Below are positions 25,474 through 34,167 of a stretch of DNA of 38,013 nucleotides, one piece after another (position 1 is the first letter of the stretch; the number at the start of each line of letters is the position of its first letter). Source of the stretch: Hyphomicrobiales bacterium (GTDB taxonomy: Bacteria; Pseudomonadota; Alphaproteobacteria; Rhizobiales; Beijerinckiaceae). The stretch spans positions 1 through 38,013 of the forward strand of contig UBZM01000093.1 of the NCBI GenBank assembly GCA_900470095.1, given 5' to 3'. A program made the position numbers and the translations under genes. The notes under the pieces are model-generated. The model saw only the letters and a program-made list of their open reading frames with translations, had not been told where the DNA came from and did not search any database.

Positions 25474-26412
25474 ATGAAGCGCGCCGTGATCGCTGCCAAT
25501 GCTGTCCGTTCCATCGGTCTTCGCCGCCCCGGCCGCAAGGCGATCCCGCTTCTGATTTCACTGGCTGCGCCGGCTCTCGGCGCCTGCAGCATGTCGCCTG
25601 TCGAAACCGCTGCAAACTCTGCTGCACCCGCGACCAAGGAGCCGCGCGAGGCCCGCAAGCGCGCCGTTGCCCTCGCCAAGGCCGACCCGCGCGAGAAGGA
25701 ATGCCTCGTCCGCGCGATGTATTTCGAATCGAACCGCTCGAGCGACGCGGGTCTGCTCAGCGTCGGCACGGTGGTGATGAACCGGGTGGAATCGCCGCGC
25801 TATCCCGAGACGATCTGCGGCGTCGTCGGCGCGCCGCGCCAGTTCGCGGCCGGCGTGCTGACCCGTCCGATGGCGGCGCGCGACCTGCCGAAGGTCGAGG
25901 CCATCGCCGAAGACATCCTCAACGGAAAGCGCCACGAGCCTGTCGGAGCGGCCAAGCATTTTCATATGGCCGGCATGCGCTTTTCCTATCCCAACATGCA
26001 CTACGTGACGCTAGCGGGCGGGAACGCCTTCTATCTGAAGGGCGAACGGCCCGAGCGGCGTCGCATCGAAGAGCCGAGCTATCAGCTCGCGGCGGCCTCG
26101 ACGCCTGAGGCTCCCGCCACCACCGCTTCGATCGTGCCGGCGTCCTATGCGGCAGCGCCGCTGGCCTTCGCGCCGGCAATGCCCGCGCCGGCAAGTGCTG
26201 CGCCGGCCATTGCCACGCCCGCTGCCGCTGCGCCCGCAAACCCGGCTTTGACCCTTGTCAGCACGATGCGGCTGCCGCCCAGCCGGCCCTATGATCTCGA
26301 CCTGCCGAAGAAGGCCCTGCGCGCCTTCAACGCGCCGCCGGCGAATGGCGTCCGCGTGGCTGCGCTGCCGCCCGAGAGCCGCGGCCTTCGCGGCGGCCTG
26401 TCGCTGGACTGA
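25474..26412 (+). CDS. SleB-type cell-wall hydrolase, lipoprotein
   Basis: The 312-residue product should be a lipoprotein: a basic N-terminus, a hydrophobic segment, and a lipobox-like LGACS at about residue 38. The catalytic domain (about residues 75-195) matches the SleB/CwlJ hydrolase family: ECLVRAMYFESNRSSDAGLLSVGTVVMNRV, with the conserved Glu, then YPETICGVV, CQFSF-like AAPRQFAAGV, and AKHFHMAGMRFSYP. In alphaproteobacteria such proteins trim peptidoglycan (probably a lytic transglycosylase). A long Ala/Pro-rich tail follows (residues 210-270). AGGAGG lies 8 bases before the ATG. A CtrA-type box 77 bp upstream suggests cell-cycle control, matching a role in division or growth. Confidence 0.85.
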   Translation: MKRAVIAANAVRSIGLRRPGRKAIPLLISLAAPALGACSMSPVETAANSAAPATKEPREARKRAVALAKADPREKECLVRAMYFESNRSSDAGLLSVGTVVMNRVESPRYPETICGVVGAPRQFAAGVLTRPMAARDLPKVEAIAEDILNGKRHEPVGAAKHFHMAGMRFSYPNMHYVTLAGGNAFYLKGERPERRRIEEPSYQLAAASTPEAPATTASIVPASYAAAPLAFAPAMPAPASAAPAIATPAAAAPANPALTLVSTMRLPPSRPYDLDLPKKALRAFNAPPANGVRVAALPPESRGLRGGLSLD

Positions 26413-26430
26413 CCTGCACGGGAGCAGCCG

Positions 26431-26481
26431 GAGCATCGGACCGAAAAGGGGAAGTCCGGTTTTCGGACATATCCGATGCTC
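26431..26481. repeat. RIME1-like repeat, half copy D (left palindrome only)
   Basis: GAGCATCGG at the start and CCGATGCTC at the end are reverse complements, enclosing CCGAAAA...TTTTCGG. This is the left palindrome of the repeat, starting 19 bp after the hydrolase stop codon. It could also act as a transcript-end hairpin. Confidence 0.75.
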
Positions 26482-26670
26482 GAATACGGGGCCGGGGCGC
26501 CGCTGCCCGCGTCCGAACGGGCGGACTTGGCGGCTGACCGTATCCCGCAGCTCCGGCCAGCACGGCAGCGGCTGCCGTTCCGGCCGCATTTTGCGCTTGG
26601 AGCGTCCGGCACTCTGGCGGATGCTGTGAGCCCCCCGGGATCACTCCAGAACGGAAAAGGAAACCCTGAA

Positions 26671-26775
26671 GCATCCGCCCGAAAAGTGGATTGCGGTTTT
26701 CGGGGCAAGGCCGATGCAAACGCAGAAGCCTGGATCATCGGACCGGATACGATATCCGGTCCGATGATCCAGGCT
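26671..26775. repeat. RIME1-like two-palindrome repeat, copy C (complete, best preserved)
   Basis: The left palindrome carries CCCGAAAAGTGGATTGCGG and TTTTCGGG. The right one has perfect 22-bp arms (26727-26748 and 26754-26775) around the loop ACGAT. Copy B matches it closely over the full length. Confidence 0.92.
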
Positions 26776-26861
26776 CCTTCGGGTCTGAATACGGCCTGAC
26801 AGGTGGCGAGGAATGCTTCCAGCGCTGGCCTTGAGCCAAACCGCATTCGAGGAGGACCATC

Positions 26862-27359
26862 ATGCGAACCGCATCGCGCCTGCTGGCTGCGCTGTCACTG
26901 TCGACCCTGCTGATCGGCCCAGGCGCCTGGGCGGCCGGTTTCGAGTGCGGCGGGCGGCCCACCGCCGATACGCCGGCAGGCGTCAAGGACATCACGGCGC
27001 TGCTGCCGGTCTCCGATCCGCTCGACCATCCCGCCTCGCTCAATGCCGCTGTCGACAGATTGCGCAGCCAGGGCCTGAGCAAAACCCTGATCATCGACAA
27101 TCTGATCGGCGCCTATTGTGCCCTGTTGGCCAAGGACACAGCGCTGACCGACGTACAGAAGACCGCTCGGCTGCGGAGTTTCAGCCTGCAGGCGACGCGG
27201 GCGGTCTACGCCATCGAGGTCGCGGACCGCATCATTCTCGACGTGCCGCTGATGCCCGACGTCGTCGACGCGGTCAGCGCCAGGGCGCGGGCGGCGGGGC
27301 TGACCCCGCAGGACTGGATTGCGCAGGCGATAGCCAAGGCGCTGGCCGCGCAGCCGTGA
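26862..27359 (+). CDS. Small secreted protein of unknown function
   Basis: The 165-residue product has a clear signal peptide (residues 1-24, cleavage likely after AWA) and AGGAGG 6 bases before the ATG. The mature part has two cysteines (FECGG and AYCALL) that could form a disulfide, a helical middle (VDRLRSQGLSKTLIIDNLIGAYC), and a C-terminal helix that reads like a ribbon-helix-helix-type segment (AARAAGLTPQDWIAQAI) but in an exported protein. I do not recognise the family. It is preceded by repeat elements and stands alone on its strand. Confidence 0.75.
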   Translation: MRTASRLLAALSLSTLLIGPGAWAAGFECGGRPTADTPAGVKDITALLPVSDPLDHPASLNAAVDRLRSQGLSKTLIIDNLIGAYCALLAKDTALTDVQKTARLRSFSLQATRAVYAIEVADRIILDVPLMPDVVDAVSARARAAGLTPQDWIAQAIAKALAAQP

Positions 27360-27894
27360 ACGGCTGGATTCCCGGGGAACGGGCACAAGACAGGGCGATC
27401 AACCACAGCGATCCGGCAGCCTGGCCATTTGCGCGGCGAGGGCCATCGCATGGCCAAACAGCAGCCTCAGTCGACTCGAGAAGAAAGAGGCGCGAGCGAC
27501 CCCAGACCCAGTTTGCTGGCTGGCTCCAGGCGAGCCCGTCCGCCCATCGGCGGAGTCCTGAAGGCCGAGCTGGATGCCGCCTGCATGACCGGCGCACATC
27601 ATCAGCACAGTCCGGAGACTGACTGACGGCTGCTCCACCCCCATCGGGACGTTGCCTTGACCGGTCGCCAGCGGCTGCAGGGCGCACGGGAAGGGCGGTT
27701 TGGTGATGGCCCTCGGGGCGTGCGCAGGCGCGCCCGCTCGCTCCGATCGGCCTCCGATCAGTTCCGGAGTTCGGCCTCCCGATTTGAGGAGCGGCCTCGC
27801 AACCTGAGGGCACGGCGCGCCTGTCCCGGATATCATCTCCTTGCATCGGTCATCCAGATGCGCGCTTCTGCTCGCCTCAGTGAGTGAGCGGGCG
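27360..27894. other. 535-bp stretch without a recognised gene
   Basis: Open frames exist on both strands (the longest, on the minus strand at 27399-27836, would encode 145 residues), but none shows a recognisable family or a ribosome site. The minus-strand frame lacks strong low-complexity bias, so a lineage-specific gene cannot be excluded. No repeat or RNA gene was seen. Confidence 0.5.
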
Positions 27895-28848
27895 ATGAAT
27901 CTGAAGCATTACGAGGCCTTCTACTGGATCGGCCGCCTGGGCAGCTTTCATGCGGCCGCACGCCAGCTCGGCGTGTCCCAAGCGGCCATCTCCGCGCGCG
28001 TCAGGGAGGCGGAGGAGGGGCTCGGCCTGGCCCTGTTCGAGCGCATCGGGCGCGGCGCGGTGCTGACGCCCAAAGGACAGGAACTCCTGCCCTATGCGGC
28101 GCAGTTCGTCGCGCTCGCCTCGGAGGTCCAGCAGCGCATCGGGACGCGCGATGCCCTGACGGGCCGGGTGCGTTTCGGGGCGACGAGCATTCACGCGATG
28201 ACCTGGCTGCCGGGCCTCGTCGAAGGCATCGCGCGCTCCTATCCGGGCCTGCTCCTGGAGATCGCGGTCGATTCCAGCGAAACCCTGCGCAGCGGGCTGG
28301 AGCGCGGCCAGCTCGACGTCGCCGTCGTCGCCGGCCCGCTCGACGGCAGCCGGCTGTTCAGTGTCTCGGTCGGCGAGGTCTCCAACATCTGGGTCGCGCA
28401 TCCCCGGCTCAACCTGCCGGCGCGCCCGCTCGCGGGCCGCGAGCTCGCGGCCTGGCCGATCATCTCGGACCGGCCGGGAACGCTGCTGCACAGCCTGATG
28501 CTCGACTGGTTCAGGCAGGATGGCGCCGAGCCGCATCGCAACCACAGCGCCTCGCATCTGCCGACGCGGCTGCATCTCGCCAAGGCGGGACTGGGCGTCG
28601 CGCTCGTCTCGCACTCGGCGGCGGAGCCGGATCTCGCGGCCGGCCATCTCGTGCGGATCGAGACGACGCAGCCGGCGCCCAGCCTGTCCTATTCGCTCGC
28701 CTGCGCGATCTCGCCGCCATCCCCGCCGATGCGCATCGTCATCGATGCGGCCGCGAACTTCATCGCCCAGAAGGGCGATCTCAACATGCACTATGCCGCC
28801 GCAAGCCAACTGGACCCGCTGCCGAAAGAAAATCTGATCGGCGATTGA
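27895..28848 (+). CDS. LysR-family regulator upstream of the second DUF1446 locus
   Basis: The 317-residue protein starts MNLKHYEAFYWIGRLGSF, with the winged helix in residues 1-60 (VSQAAISARVREAEEGLGL, ALFERIGRG) and an effector-binding half (RVRFGATSIHAMTWLPGLVEG, LEIAVDSSETLRSGL and the late HLAKAGLGVALVSHSA). Upstream codons in the same frame lack family character, so the ATG at 27895 is the start. It lies on the same strand as the importer operon, 110 bp upstream, and the AT-rich gap has palindromes. Control of that operon is likely but inferred. Confidence 0.92.
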   Translation: MNLKHYEAFYWIGRLGSFHAAARQLGVSQAAISARVREAEEGLGLALFERIGRGAVLTPKGQELLPYAAQFVALASEVQQRIGTRDALTGRVRFGATSIHAMTWLPGLVEGIARSYPGLLLEIAVDSSETLRSGLERGQLDVAVVAGPLDGSRLFSVSVGEVSNIWVAHPRLNLPARPLAGRELAAWPIISDRPGTLLHSLMLDWFRQDGAEPHRNHSASHLPTRLHLAKAGLGVALVSHSAAEPDLAAGHLVRIETTQPAPSLSYSLACAISPPSPPMRIVIDAAANFIAQKGDLNMHYAAASQLDPLPKENLIGD

Positions 28849-28851
28849 TCA

Positions 28852-28864
28852 TGATAGTTTATCA
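28852..28864. promoter_or_regulatory. Possible LysR operator half (TGATA dyad)
   Basis: TGATA-GTT-TATCA is a perfect 5-bp dyad 4 bp after the LysR stop codon, in the AT-rich gap before the importer operon. The low GC here compared with its surroundings makes the dyad more likely to be functional. Confidence 0.4.
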
Positions 28865-28881
28865 AAAAGAGAAAAAATCCG

Positions 28882-28905
28882 ATATTATGAAAAGTAATAT
28901 TGACT
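28882..28905 (+). promoter_or_regulatory. Palindrome and -35 element of the second importer operon
   Basis: ATATTA-TGAAAAG-TAATAT is a perfect 6-bp dyad whose right arm leads into TTGACT (28900-28905), a good -35 element. No strong -10 follows at 17 bp. The layout (AT-rich palindrome overlapping TTGACT) mirrors that at 16196-16221 in front of the first DUF1446 operon. Confidence 0.5.
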
Positions 28906-28958
28906 AAGCTTGCGAGTGTGAGACGGTGATCTCGTCCGCTGGTCGATGAGGTGCACCT

Positions 28959-30002
28959 ATGGCCCGACTGAACCGTCGTCAGATCCTCTCTCTACTCGCC
29001 ATCGGGGTGACCGGCCTGCCGGCGCGACTCTCCGCACAGGAGCGGGATGCGATCGTCGCGGGGGCGAAGCGCGAAGGCCGGGTCAATTTTGCGAACTCGG
29101 CCTCGGCGCCCGGTTTTCCCCGCTTCATCCAGGCCTTCACCGCGCGCTACCCTTTCATCGACGCGACGACCGGGCTCTATTCGGCGCCGGCCGGCCGGGT
29201 TCTCGCGCGCGTTGATGCGGAGATGAAGGCCCGTGCGCTGACCTTCGACGTGCTGCACGTCGCCAATCTCGCGCCCTATCTCGCGATGGCCCAGCGCGGC
29301 CAGCTGCTCGGCTACCGCTCGCCGGAGCTCGATGCCTACCCGCCCGAGGCCTCCGACCGCGACCAATGGGCGATCGCGCGCATCGTCGGCGTGATCATGG
29401 CGTATAACCGCAACATCCTGCCGGCCGAGAAGGCGCCGAAAGCCTGGGCCGATCTGCTGAACCCGGACTTCAAGGGGCGCAAGCTCGTCATCCAGGATTC
29501 GGCTGCGGGCACGAGCTTCAACCAGATGTATCTGCTGGAGAAGCAGTTCGGCGCCGATTTCATGCGCCGCTTCGGACAGCAGGAGCCGATCATCGTCTCC
29601 ACCACGGCGCAGCTCATCGACATGCTGGTGCGGGGCGAAGCGCTGGTGGGCGCCACGGTCGACCATTTCCGCGCCTTCGAGCCCGACGCGGTGAAGGCCG
29701 GGATCGTCGGCGTCTATCCGAGCGAGGGCATGCCGCTCGCCACCGCTCCGGTCGCGATCTTCAAGGATGCGCCGAACCCGAACGCGGCCCGCCTGCTGGT
29801 CGACTTCACCCTTTCGGCCGAAGGCCAGGCCCTGCTCAACACCGAGATCTTCAGCGTCTATTCGATGCGCCGCGGCGTCGCGGCGCCCGCCGGGCAGCTG
29901 CCGCTCGATCAGACCAAACCGATGCTGCCGCGCGATCTCCAGGATTACGAGCGGGCCTCCCGCCGCTTTCCCGAGACCTTCGATCGCTATTTCAAGGCCT
30001 GA
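28959..30002 (+). CDS. ABC importer solute-binding protein, Fe3+/polyamine/phosphonate class
   Basis: The 347-residue periplasmic protein starts with a twin-arginine-like signal (NRRQILSLLAIGVTG) and probable cleavage after RLSAQ. GAGGTG lies 5 bases before the ATG. Class features are ERDAIVAGAKREGRVNF at the start of the mature part, VMAYNRNILPAEKAPKAWADLLNP, and a C-terminal hinge ending in EIFSVYSMRRGV. Members of this class bind iron(III), 2-aminoethylphosphonate, thiamine, polyamines or organic acids. No clear metal-binding Tyr pair is visible, so an organic ligand is more likely than iron. It heads an operon with the fused permease, the ATPase, a DUF1446 and a DUF4387 protein. Confidence 0.9.
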   Translation: MARLNRRQILSLLAIGVTGLPARLSAQERDAIVAGAKREGRVNFANSASAPGFPRFIQAFTARYPFIDATTGLYSAPAGRVLARVDAEMKARALTFDVLHVANLAPYLAMAQRGQLLGYRSPELDAYPPEASDRDQWAIARIVGVIMAYNRNILPAEKAPKAWADLLNPDFKGRKLVIQDSAAGTSFNQMYLLEKQFGADFMRRFGQQEPIIVSTTAQLIDMLVRGEALVGATVDHFRAFEPDAVKAGIVGVYPSEGMPLATAPVAIFKDAPNPNAARLLVDFTLSAEGQALLNTEIFSVYSMRRGVAAPAGQLPLDQTKPMLPRDLQDYERASRRFPETFDRYFKA

Positions 30003-30006
30003 AAAC

Positions 30007-31701
30007 GTGTCTGCACCCCCGATACGGCTGGCCGGCGGCTTCATCCGCGGCGCCGGGCAGGAGCGGCTGCTCGCGCTCGTGCTTGCGGCGATCGTCGGCG
30101 TCATGGTGCTGGTGCCGCTCGCCGCGGTCGTCCTTGGTGCCGTCGGCGATGAGGACGGCTTCTCGCTCATGGCACTCGCCGACGTGCTGGCCTCGGGACG
30201 CGTGATCGGGAACACGCTGCTCGTCGGGCTCGGCACCACCGTCCTTGCGACGGGGCTCGGCGGGGTTCTCGCCGTCATCCTGGTCCGGACCGATACGCCC
30301 TGGCGCGGCGGCCTGGAGCAGCTCCTGCTCCTGCCCCTCTACATCACGCCGCTGCTGACGGCGGTCGCCTGGTCCTGGCTCGGCTCGCCGCGCGGGGGAT
30401 TGCTGAACCTCCTGGCGCAAAGCGTGCTCGGCCCGGTCGGGTCGATCGTGAACCTGCATTCGGCGGGCGGCGTCATCACCGTTGCGGCCCTGGCCTATGC
30501 GCCCCTGCCGTTCCTGCTCGTCGCCGGCGCGCTGCGCGCCATGGACCCGTCGCTGGAGGAGAGCGCCCGCATCCATGGCGCCTCGATCGGCGCGGCCTTC
30601 CGGCGGGTCACGCTGCCGCTCGCGCTGCCGGCCCTGCTCGGCAGCGCGCTGCTGGTCTTCGTCCAGTCGCTCGGCCTGTTCAGCGTGCCGGCCGTGCTCG
30701 GCATGCCCGCCGGCTTCTATGTCGCGGCGACGGAGATCTATCGCCTGCTGAACAGCTATCCGCCGCGGGTGACCCAGGCCGCCGGCTGGGGCCTGCTGCT
30801 GCTCGTCGTCACGGCGGTCCTGGTCGCGCTGCAGGCGGCGATCCTCAGACGGCGCTCCTTCGTCACGATCACCGGCAAGGCCTTTCGCCCGCGGCTCGTC
30901 CATGTCGGCGGCTGGCGGCCGGTCCTGCTCGGTGTCGTCCTGCTCTATCTCCTCGCCGCGGTCGTCCTGCCCGTCGCGACGCTGTGCTGGGCGGCGCTGG
31001 TCAATTTCATCACCGTCGACCCGAAGCTGATGAGCTTCGATCTCCGTCACTTCAGCTATGTGCTCTTCACCTATCCCAAGACGCTGCTGGCGACGCGCAA
31101 CAGCCTCGTGCTGGGCCTGCTGACCGCGACGGTGATCTGCACGCTCGGCCTTGCCATGGCCTGGGTGATAGTGCGCTCGCGCGGCGCGGCCGCGCGCTTT
31201 CTCGATCAGGTCGGGATGATGCCGCTGGCGATCCCGCCGATCGTTCTCGCGCTCGGCCTGCTCTGGAGCTATGTCGGCCTGACCTGGCTGCCGCTCTACG
31301 GCACGATCGGCATCCTGCTGCTCGCCTATGTCACGCATTACCTGCCCTTCGGCCTGCGGGCCCTGTCGAGCGCGATCCGCCAGCTCCATCCCGAACTCGA
31401 GGACGCCGCGCGCGTCGCCGGAGCCGGCCTGTTCGGTACCTTGCGGCGCATCGTCCTGCCGCTGACCCGGCCGACCCTGGTCGCGACCTGGACGCTGCTC
31501 TTCATCCTGTCGCTGCAGGAGATCTCGTCCTCGATCCTGCTCTACACCGCGCCGAGCACGGTGCTCTCCGTCGCCGTCTTCGACCTGTGGGAGGCGGGCA
31601 ACGTCAACGCGCTTGCCGCTCTCAGCGTCATGCAGCTCTTCGCCACCTTCGCCGCCCTCCTCGTCGTGGCCCGGCTCCGTCAGAAAGCGGTCGCAGCATG
31701 A
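30007..31701 (+). CDS. ABC permease with two fused transmembrane domains (FbpB class)
   Basis: The 564-residue inner-membrane protein has two similar permease domains of about six helices each, replacing the two separate permeases of other importers. Each half has its coupling loop: ESARIHGASIGAAFRRVTLP in the first and EDAARVAGAGLFGTLRRIVL in the second. The start is the GTG at 30007, just 4 bases after the binding-protein stop; the next in-frame ATG would remove the first helix. The stop overlaps the ATPase start (ATGA). Fused permeases of this type are usual in iron(III) and phosphonate/putrescine-class importers. Confidence 0.9.
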   Translation: MSAPPIRLAGGFIRGAGQERLLALVLAAIVGVMVLVPLAAVVLGAVGDEDGFSLMALADVLASGRVIGNTLLVGLGTTVLATGLGGVLAVILVRTDTPWRGGLEQLLLLPLYITPLLTAVAWSWLGSPRGGLLNLLAQSVLGPVGSIVNLHSAGGVITVAALAYAPLPFLLVAGALRAMDPSLEESARIHGASIGAAFRRVTLPLALPALLGSALLVFVQSLGLFSVPAVLGMPAGFYVAATEIYRLLNSYPPRVTQAAGWGLLLLVVTAVLVALQAAILRRRSFVTITGKAFRPRLVHVGGWRPVLLGVVLLYLLAAVVLPVATLCWAALVNFITVDPKLMSFDLRHFSYVLFTYPKTLLATRNSLVLGLLTATVICTLGLAMAWVIVRSRGAAARFLDQVGMMPLAIPPIVLALGLLWSYVGLTWLPLYGTIGILLLAYVTHYLPFGLRALSSAIRQLHPELEDAARVAGAGLFGTLRRIVLPLTRPTLVATWTLLFILSLQEISSSILLYTAPSTVLSVAVFDLWEAGNVNALAALSVMQLFATFAALLVVARLRQKAVAA

Positions 31702-32771
31702 GCGCGGCATTCGTCAGCGTCGAGGATCTCAGCATCGCCTATGGCGGGTTCCAGGCGGTCGACCGCGTCAGCTTCGGCATCGACGCCGGGGAACAGGTGA
31801 CGCTGCTGGGCCCGTCCGGCTGCGGCAAGACCACGACGCTGCGCGCCGTTGCCGGGCTGGAGCGCCCGAGCGCGGGGCGCATCCTGATCGACGGCAAGCC
31901 CGCCTTCGACGGCGCACACGGCCTCGATACGCCGCCCGAGAAGCGCAATCTCTCGATGGTGTTCCAGTCCTACGCGATCTGGCCCCATATGACGGTCTTC
32001 GAGAACGTCGCCTTTCCCTTCCGCGTCCGCGGGCGCCCGTCAGTCGAGACCCGGGCGGCGGTCGAGCGCGCGCTCGCACTGGTCGATCTCGCCCGCTTCG
32101 CCGAGCGGCCCGCAACCATGCTCTCGGGCGGGCAGCAGCAGCGCGTGGCGCTCGCCCGTGCGGTCGCCTTCGGCACCAAGCTCGTCCTGCTCGACGAGCC
32201 CCTCTCGAACCTGGACGCACAGCTCAGGCTGCAGATGCGCGACGAGCTCGCGGATCTGCGCAAGCGGCTCGGCTTCACCGCGCTCTATGTCACACATGAT
32301 CAGGAGGAGGCGTTTTCGCTCTCCGACCACATCGTCGTGATGCGCGGCGGCCGCATCGAGCAGGCCGGCCGGCCCCAGGAGATCTACCGGAACCCGCAAA
32401 GCCGCTTCGTCGCCGAGTTCCTGGGCATGCGCAACATCATCCCCTGCGAGCTTGCGGGCACGGGCGAGGGGGCCCGCCTGCCGGACGGAACGGTGCTGCG
32501 CGGGCGCGATGTTGCGCCGGGAACCGCGATCGAGGACGCGGCCATCGCCTTCCGGCCGGGCGATGTCCGCCTCGACGACAAGCCCGGAGAGGGGCAGGGC
32601 GGCAGCGGCGTCGTCGCGCGCTCGCTCTTCGTCGGCGATGTCCAGCACGTATTCCTGCGGTCGGGGCCGGTCGAGCTTTGCGCTCATGTCCGCCCGCGGC
32701 CGGGCCTCGACGAAGGCCGCACCCTGTTTTGGCGCGTGACGCCCGAAGACTGCCTGATCCTGCGCAAGTGA
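31698..32771 (+). CDS. ABC importer ATPase (FbpC/PotA class)
   Basis: The 357-residue ATPase has the complete set: Walker A GPSGCGKTTTL, Q-loop in VFQSYAIWPHMTVFENV, signature LSGGQQQRVALARA, Walker B LVLLDEPLSNLD, and H-loop YVTHDQEEA. The C-terminal third is a TOBE-type regulatory domain (GRPQEIYRNPQSRFVAEFLG, followed by beta-rich sequence). The start ATG overlaps the permease stop by four bases. It powers the importer formed with the two preceding genes. An 8-bp gap separates it from the DUF1446 gene. Confidence 0.94.
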   Translation: MSAAFVSVEDLSIAYGGFQAVDRVSFGIDAGEQVTLLGPSGCGKTTTLRAVAGLERPSAGRILIDGKPAFDGAHGLDTPPEKRNLSMVFQSYAIWPHMTVFENVAFPFRVRGRPSVETRAAVERALALVDLARFAERPATMLSGGQQQRVALARAVAFGTKLVLLDEPLSNLDAQLRLQMRDELADLRKRLGFTALYVTHDQEEAFSLSDHIVVMRGGRIEQAGRPQEIYRNPQSRFVAEFLGMRNIIPCELAGTGEGARLPDGTVLRGRDVAPGTAIEDAAIAFRPGDVRLDDKPGEGQGGSGVVARSLFVGDVQHVFLRSGPVELCAHVRPRPGLDEGRTLFWRVTPEDCLILRK

Positions 32772-32779
32772 GACACACC

Positions 32780-34165
32780 ATGCAGACCGCAACAAGCCTT
32801 GCCAATCGGGGTCTCAGGATCCTCTGTCCCAACGGCCATCTCGGCTTCGCGCCGAGCCGGCGCGGCTCCTTCGACAATGGCATCGAGGCCGCGCCCGACA
32901 TTGTCGCCTGCGACTCCGGCTCCTGCGACATCGGCCCGGTGCCGCTCGGCATGGACGGAACCGCGAGCCCGCTCGCCTGGCAGCGCCACGATGTCGAGAT
33001 GATGCTGCTCGGCGCCCGCCCGCGCGGCCTGCCCGTGATCATCGGCTCGGCCGGGGACACCGGCACCGACAGCCGCGTCGACCGCTTCGTCGATCTCGTC
33101 CAGGACATTGCCCGCGAGCATGGCCTGCCGCGCTTCAAGCTCGGCTATTTCTACTCGGAGCTGTCCAGGGAGACCGTGCGCGCCAAGATGACTGCGGGAC
33201 AGACCATCCTCGGCCTGCCGGGCCGCGCCGATTTGACCGAGGCCGAGCTCGACGCGACCGAGCGGATCGTCGCGGTTGCCGGCGTGCATCCCTACATGAA
33301 GCTCATGGACATGGGCGCGGATGTGATCATCGGCGGACGCTCGAGCGACTGCGCCATCTTCGCCGCGCCGGCGATCCGCAAGGGCTATCCGGAAGCGCTG
33401 GCCTATTATTTCGGCAAGGTGATGGAGTGCGCCTCCTTCTGCGCCGAGCCCTATGGCGGCAAGGAATCGATCCTCGGCGAGATCACCATGGAGGATGTCC
33501 GCGTCACCGCGATGCTGCCGGAGCAGCGCTGCACGGTCGCCTCCGTTGCCGGCCACGCCATGTATGAGCGGGCCAATCCCTATTACGAGCATTTCGTCGG
33601 CGGCCATATCGACATGCGCGATTGCGTCTACGAGCAGCTCGACGAGCGCACGACGCGGGTGACCGGCCCGCGCTACGTCCCGGCCGCCGATCTCAGGGTC
33701 AAGCTCGAAGGCTCCGGCAAGATCGGCGAGCGCTATGTCGGGCTCGTCGGCATCCGCGACCCCTATACGGTGGCGCGCGTCGACGACGTCATCGCCTGGG
33801 CCCGTCGCATGGTGCAGGAGCGCTTTGGCTCGGAGGGCTACCAGCTCTCCTACAATGTCTACGGGCGTGACGGCGTCATGGGGCGGCTCGAGCCCCTGCG
33901 CGACAAGCCGGGCCATGAGCTCTGCGTCGTCGTCCAGGCGGTCGCGCCGACGCGTGAGATGGCCGAGGAGATCTGCATCATGGGCACGCGCCAGATGTTC
34001 TATGCGCGCCTGCCGGACGTGAAGGGCACCGCCGGCGGCGTCGCCTTCCTGCTCGACGAGGTCATGCCGGCGAGCCCCGCCTATCGCTGGACGCTGAACC
34101 ACACCATGCCGATCGACGATCCGATGGAGCCCTTCCGGGTCCACATGACCGAAGCGGGAATTTGA
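32780..34165 (+). CDS. DUF1446 / AtuA-family protein (second locus)
   Basis: The 461-residue cytosolic protein belongs to DUF1446 but to a different subgroup from the one at 16292. It starts RILCPNGHLGFAPSRRGSF, then has ACDSGSCDIGPVPLG, LPVIIGSAGDTGTDSRVDRF, a block with GADVIIGGRSSDCAIFAAPA, and EPYGGKESILGEI. The typical C-terminal segment of this subgroup reads NVYGRDGVMGRLEPLRDKPG. It is preceded by the ATPase gene (8-bp gap) and followed, 2 bp after its stop, by a DUF4387 gene. This pair replaces the AtuA C-terminal domain seen in the first locus. The activity is unknown, probably a step in the breakdown of the imported compound. Confidence 0.88.
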   Translation: MQTATSLANRGLRILCPNGHLGFAPSRRGSFDNGIEAAPDIVACDSGSCDIGPVPLGMDGTASPLAWQRHDVEMMLLGARPRGLPVIIGSAGDTGTDSRVDRFVDLVQDIAREHGLPRFKLGYFYSELSRETVRAKMTAGQTILGLPGRADLTEAELDATERIVAVAGVHPYMKLMDMGADVIIGGRSSDCAIFAAPAIRKGYPEALAYYFGKVMECASFCAEPYGGKESILGEITMEDVRVTAMLPEQRCTVASVAGHAMYERANPYYEHFVGGHIDMRDCVYEQLDERTTRVTGPRYVPAADLRVKLEGSGKIGERYVGLVGIRDPYTVARVDDVIAWARRMVQERFGSEGYQLSYNVYGRDGVMGRLEPLRDKPGHELCVVVQAVAPTREMAEEICIMGTRQMFYARLPDVKGTAGGVAFLLDEVMPASPAYRWTLNHTMPIDDPMEPFRVHMTEAGI

Positions 34166-34167
34166 CC

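Larger units (their letters stand above)
26413..26861. other. 449-bp intergenic region with two RIME1-like repeats
   Basis: Apart from the half repeat D (26431-26481) and the full repeat C (26671-26775), about 190 bp between them and 85 bp after them show no recognisable gene or signal. No promoter motif was identified for the next gene. Confidence 0.7.

Noticed and set aside
29992..31710. A 572-codon minus-strand frame opposite the fused permease.
   Set aside because: Highly charged low-complexity sequence (Gln/Arg/Glu-rich), the expected antisense image of a hydrophobic membrane protein.
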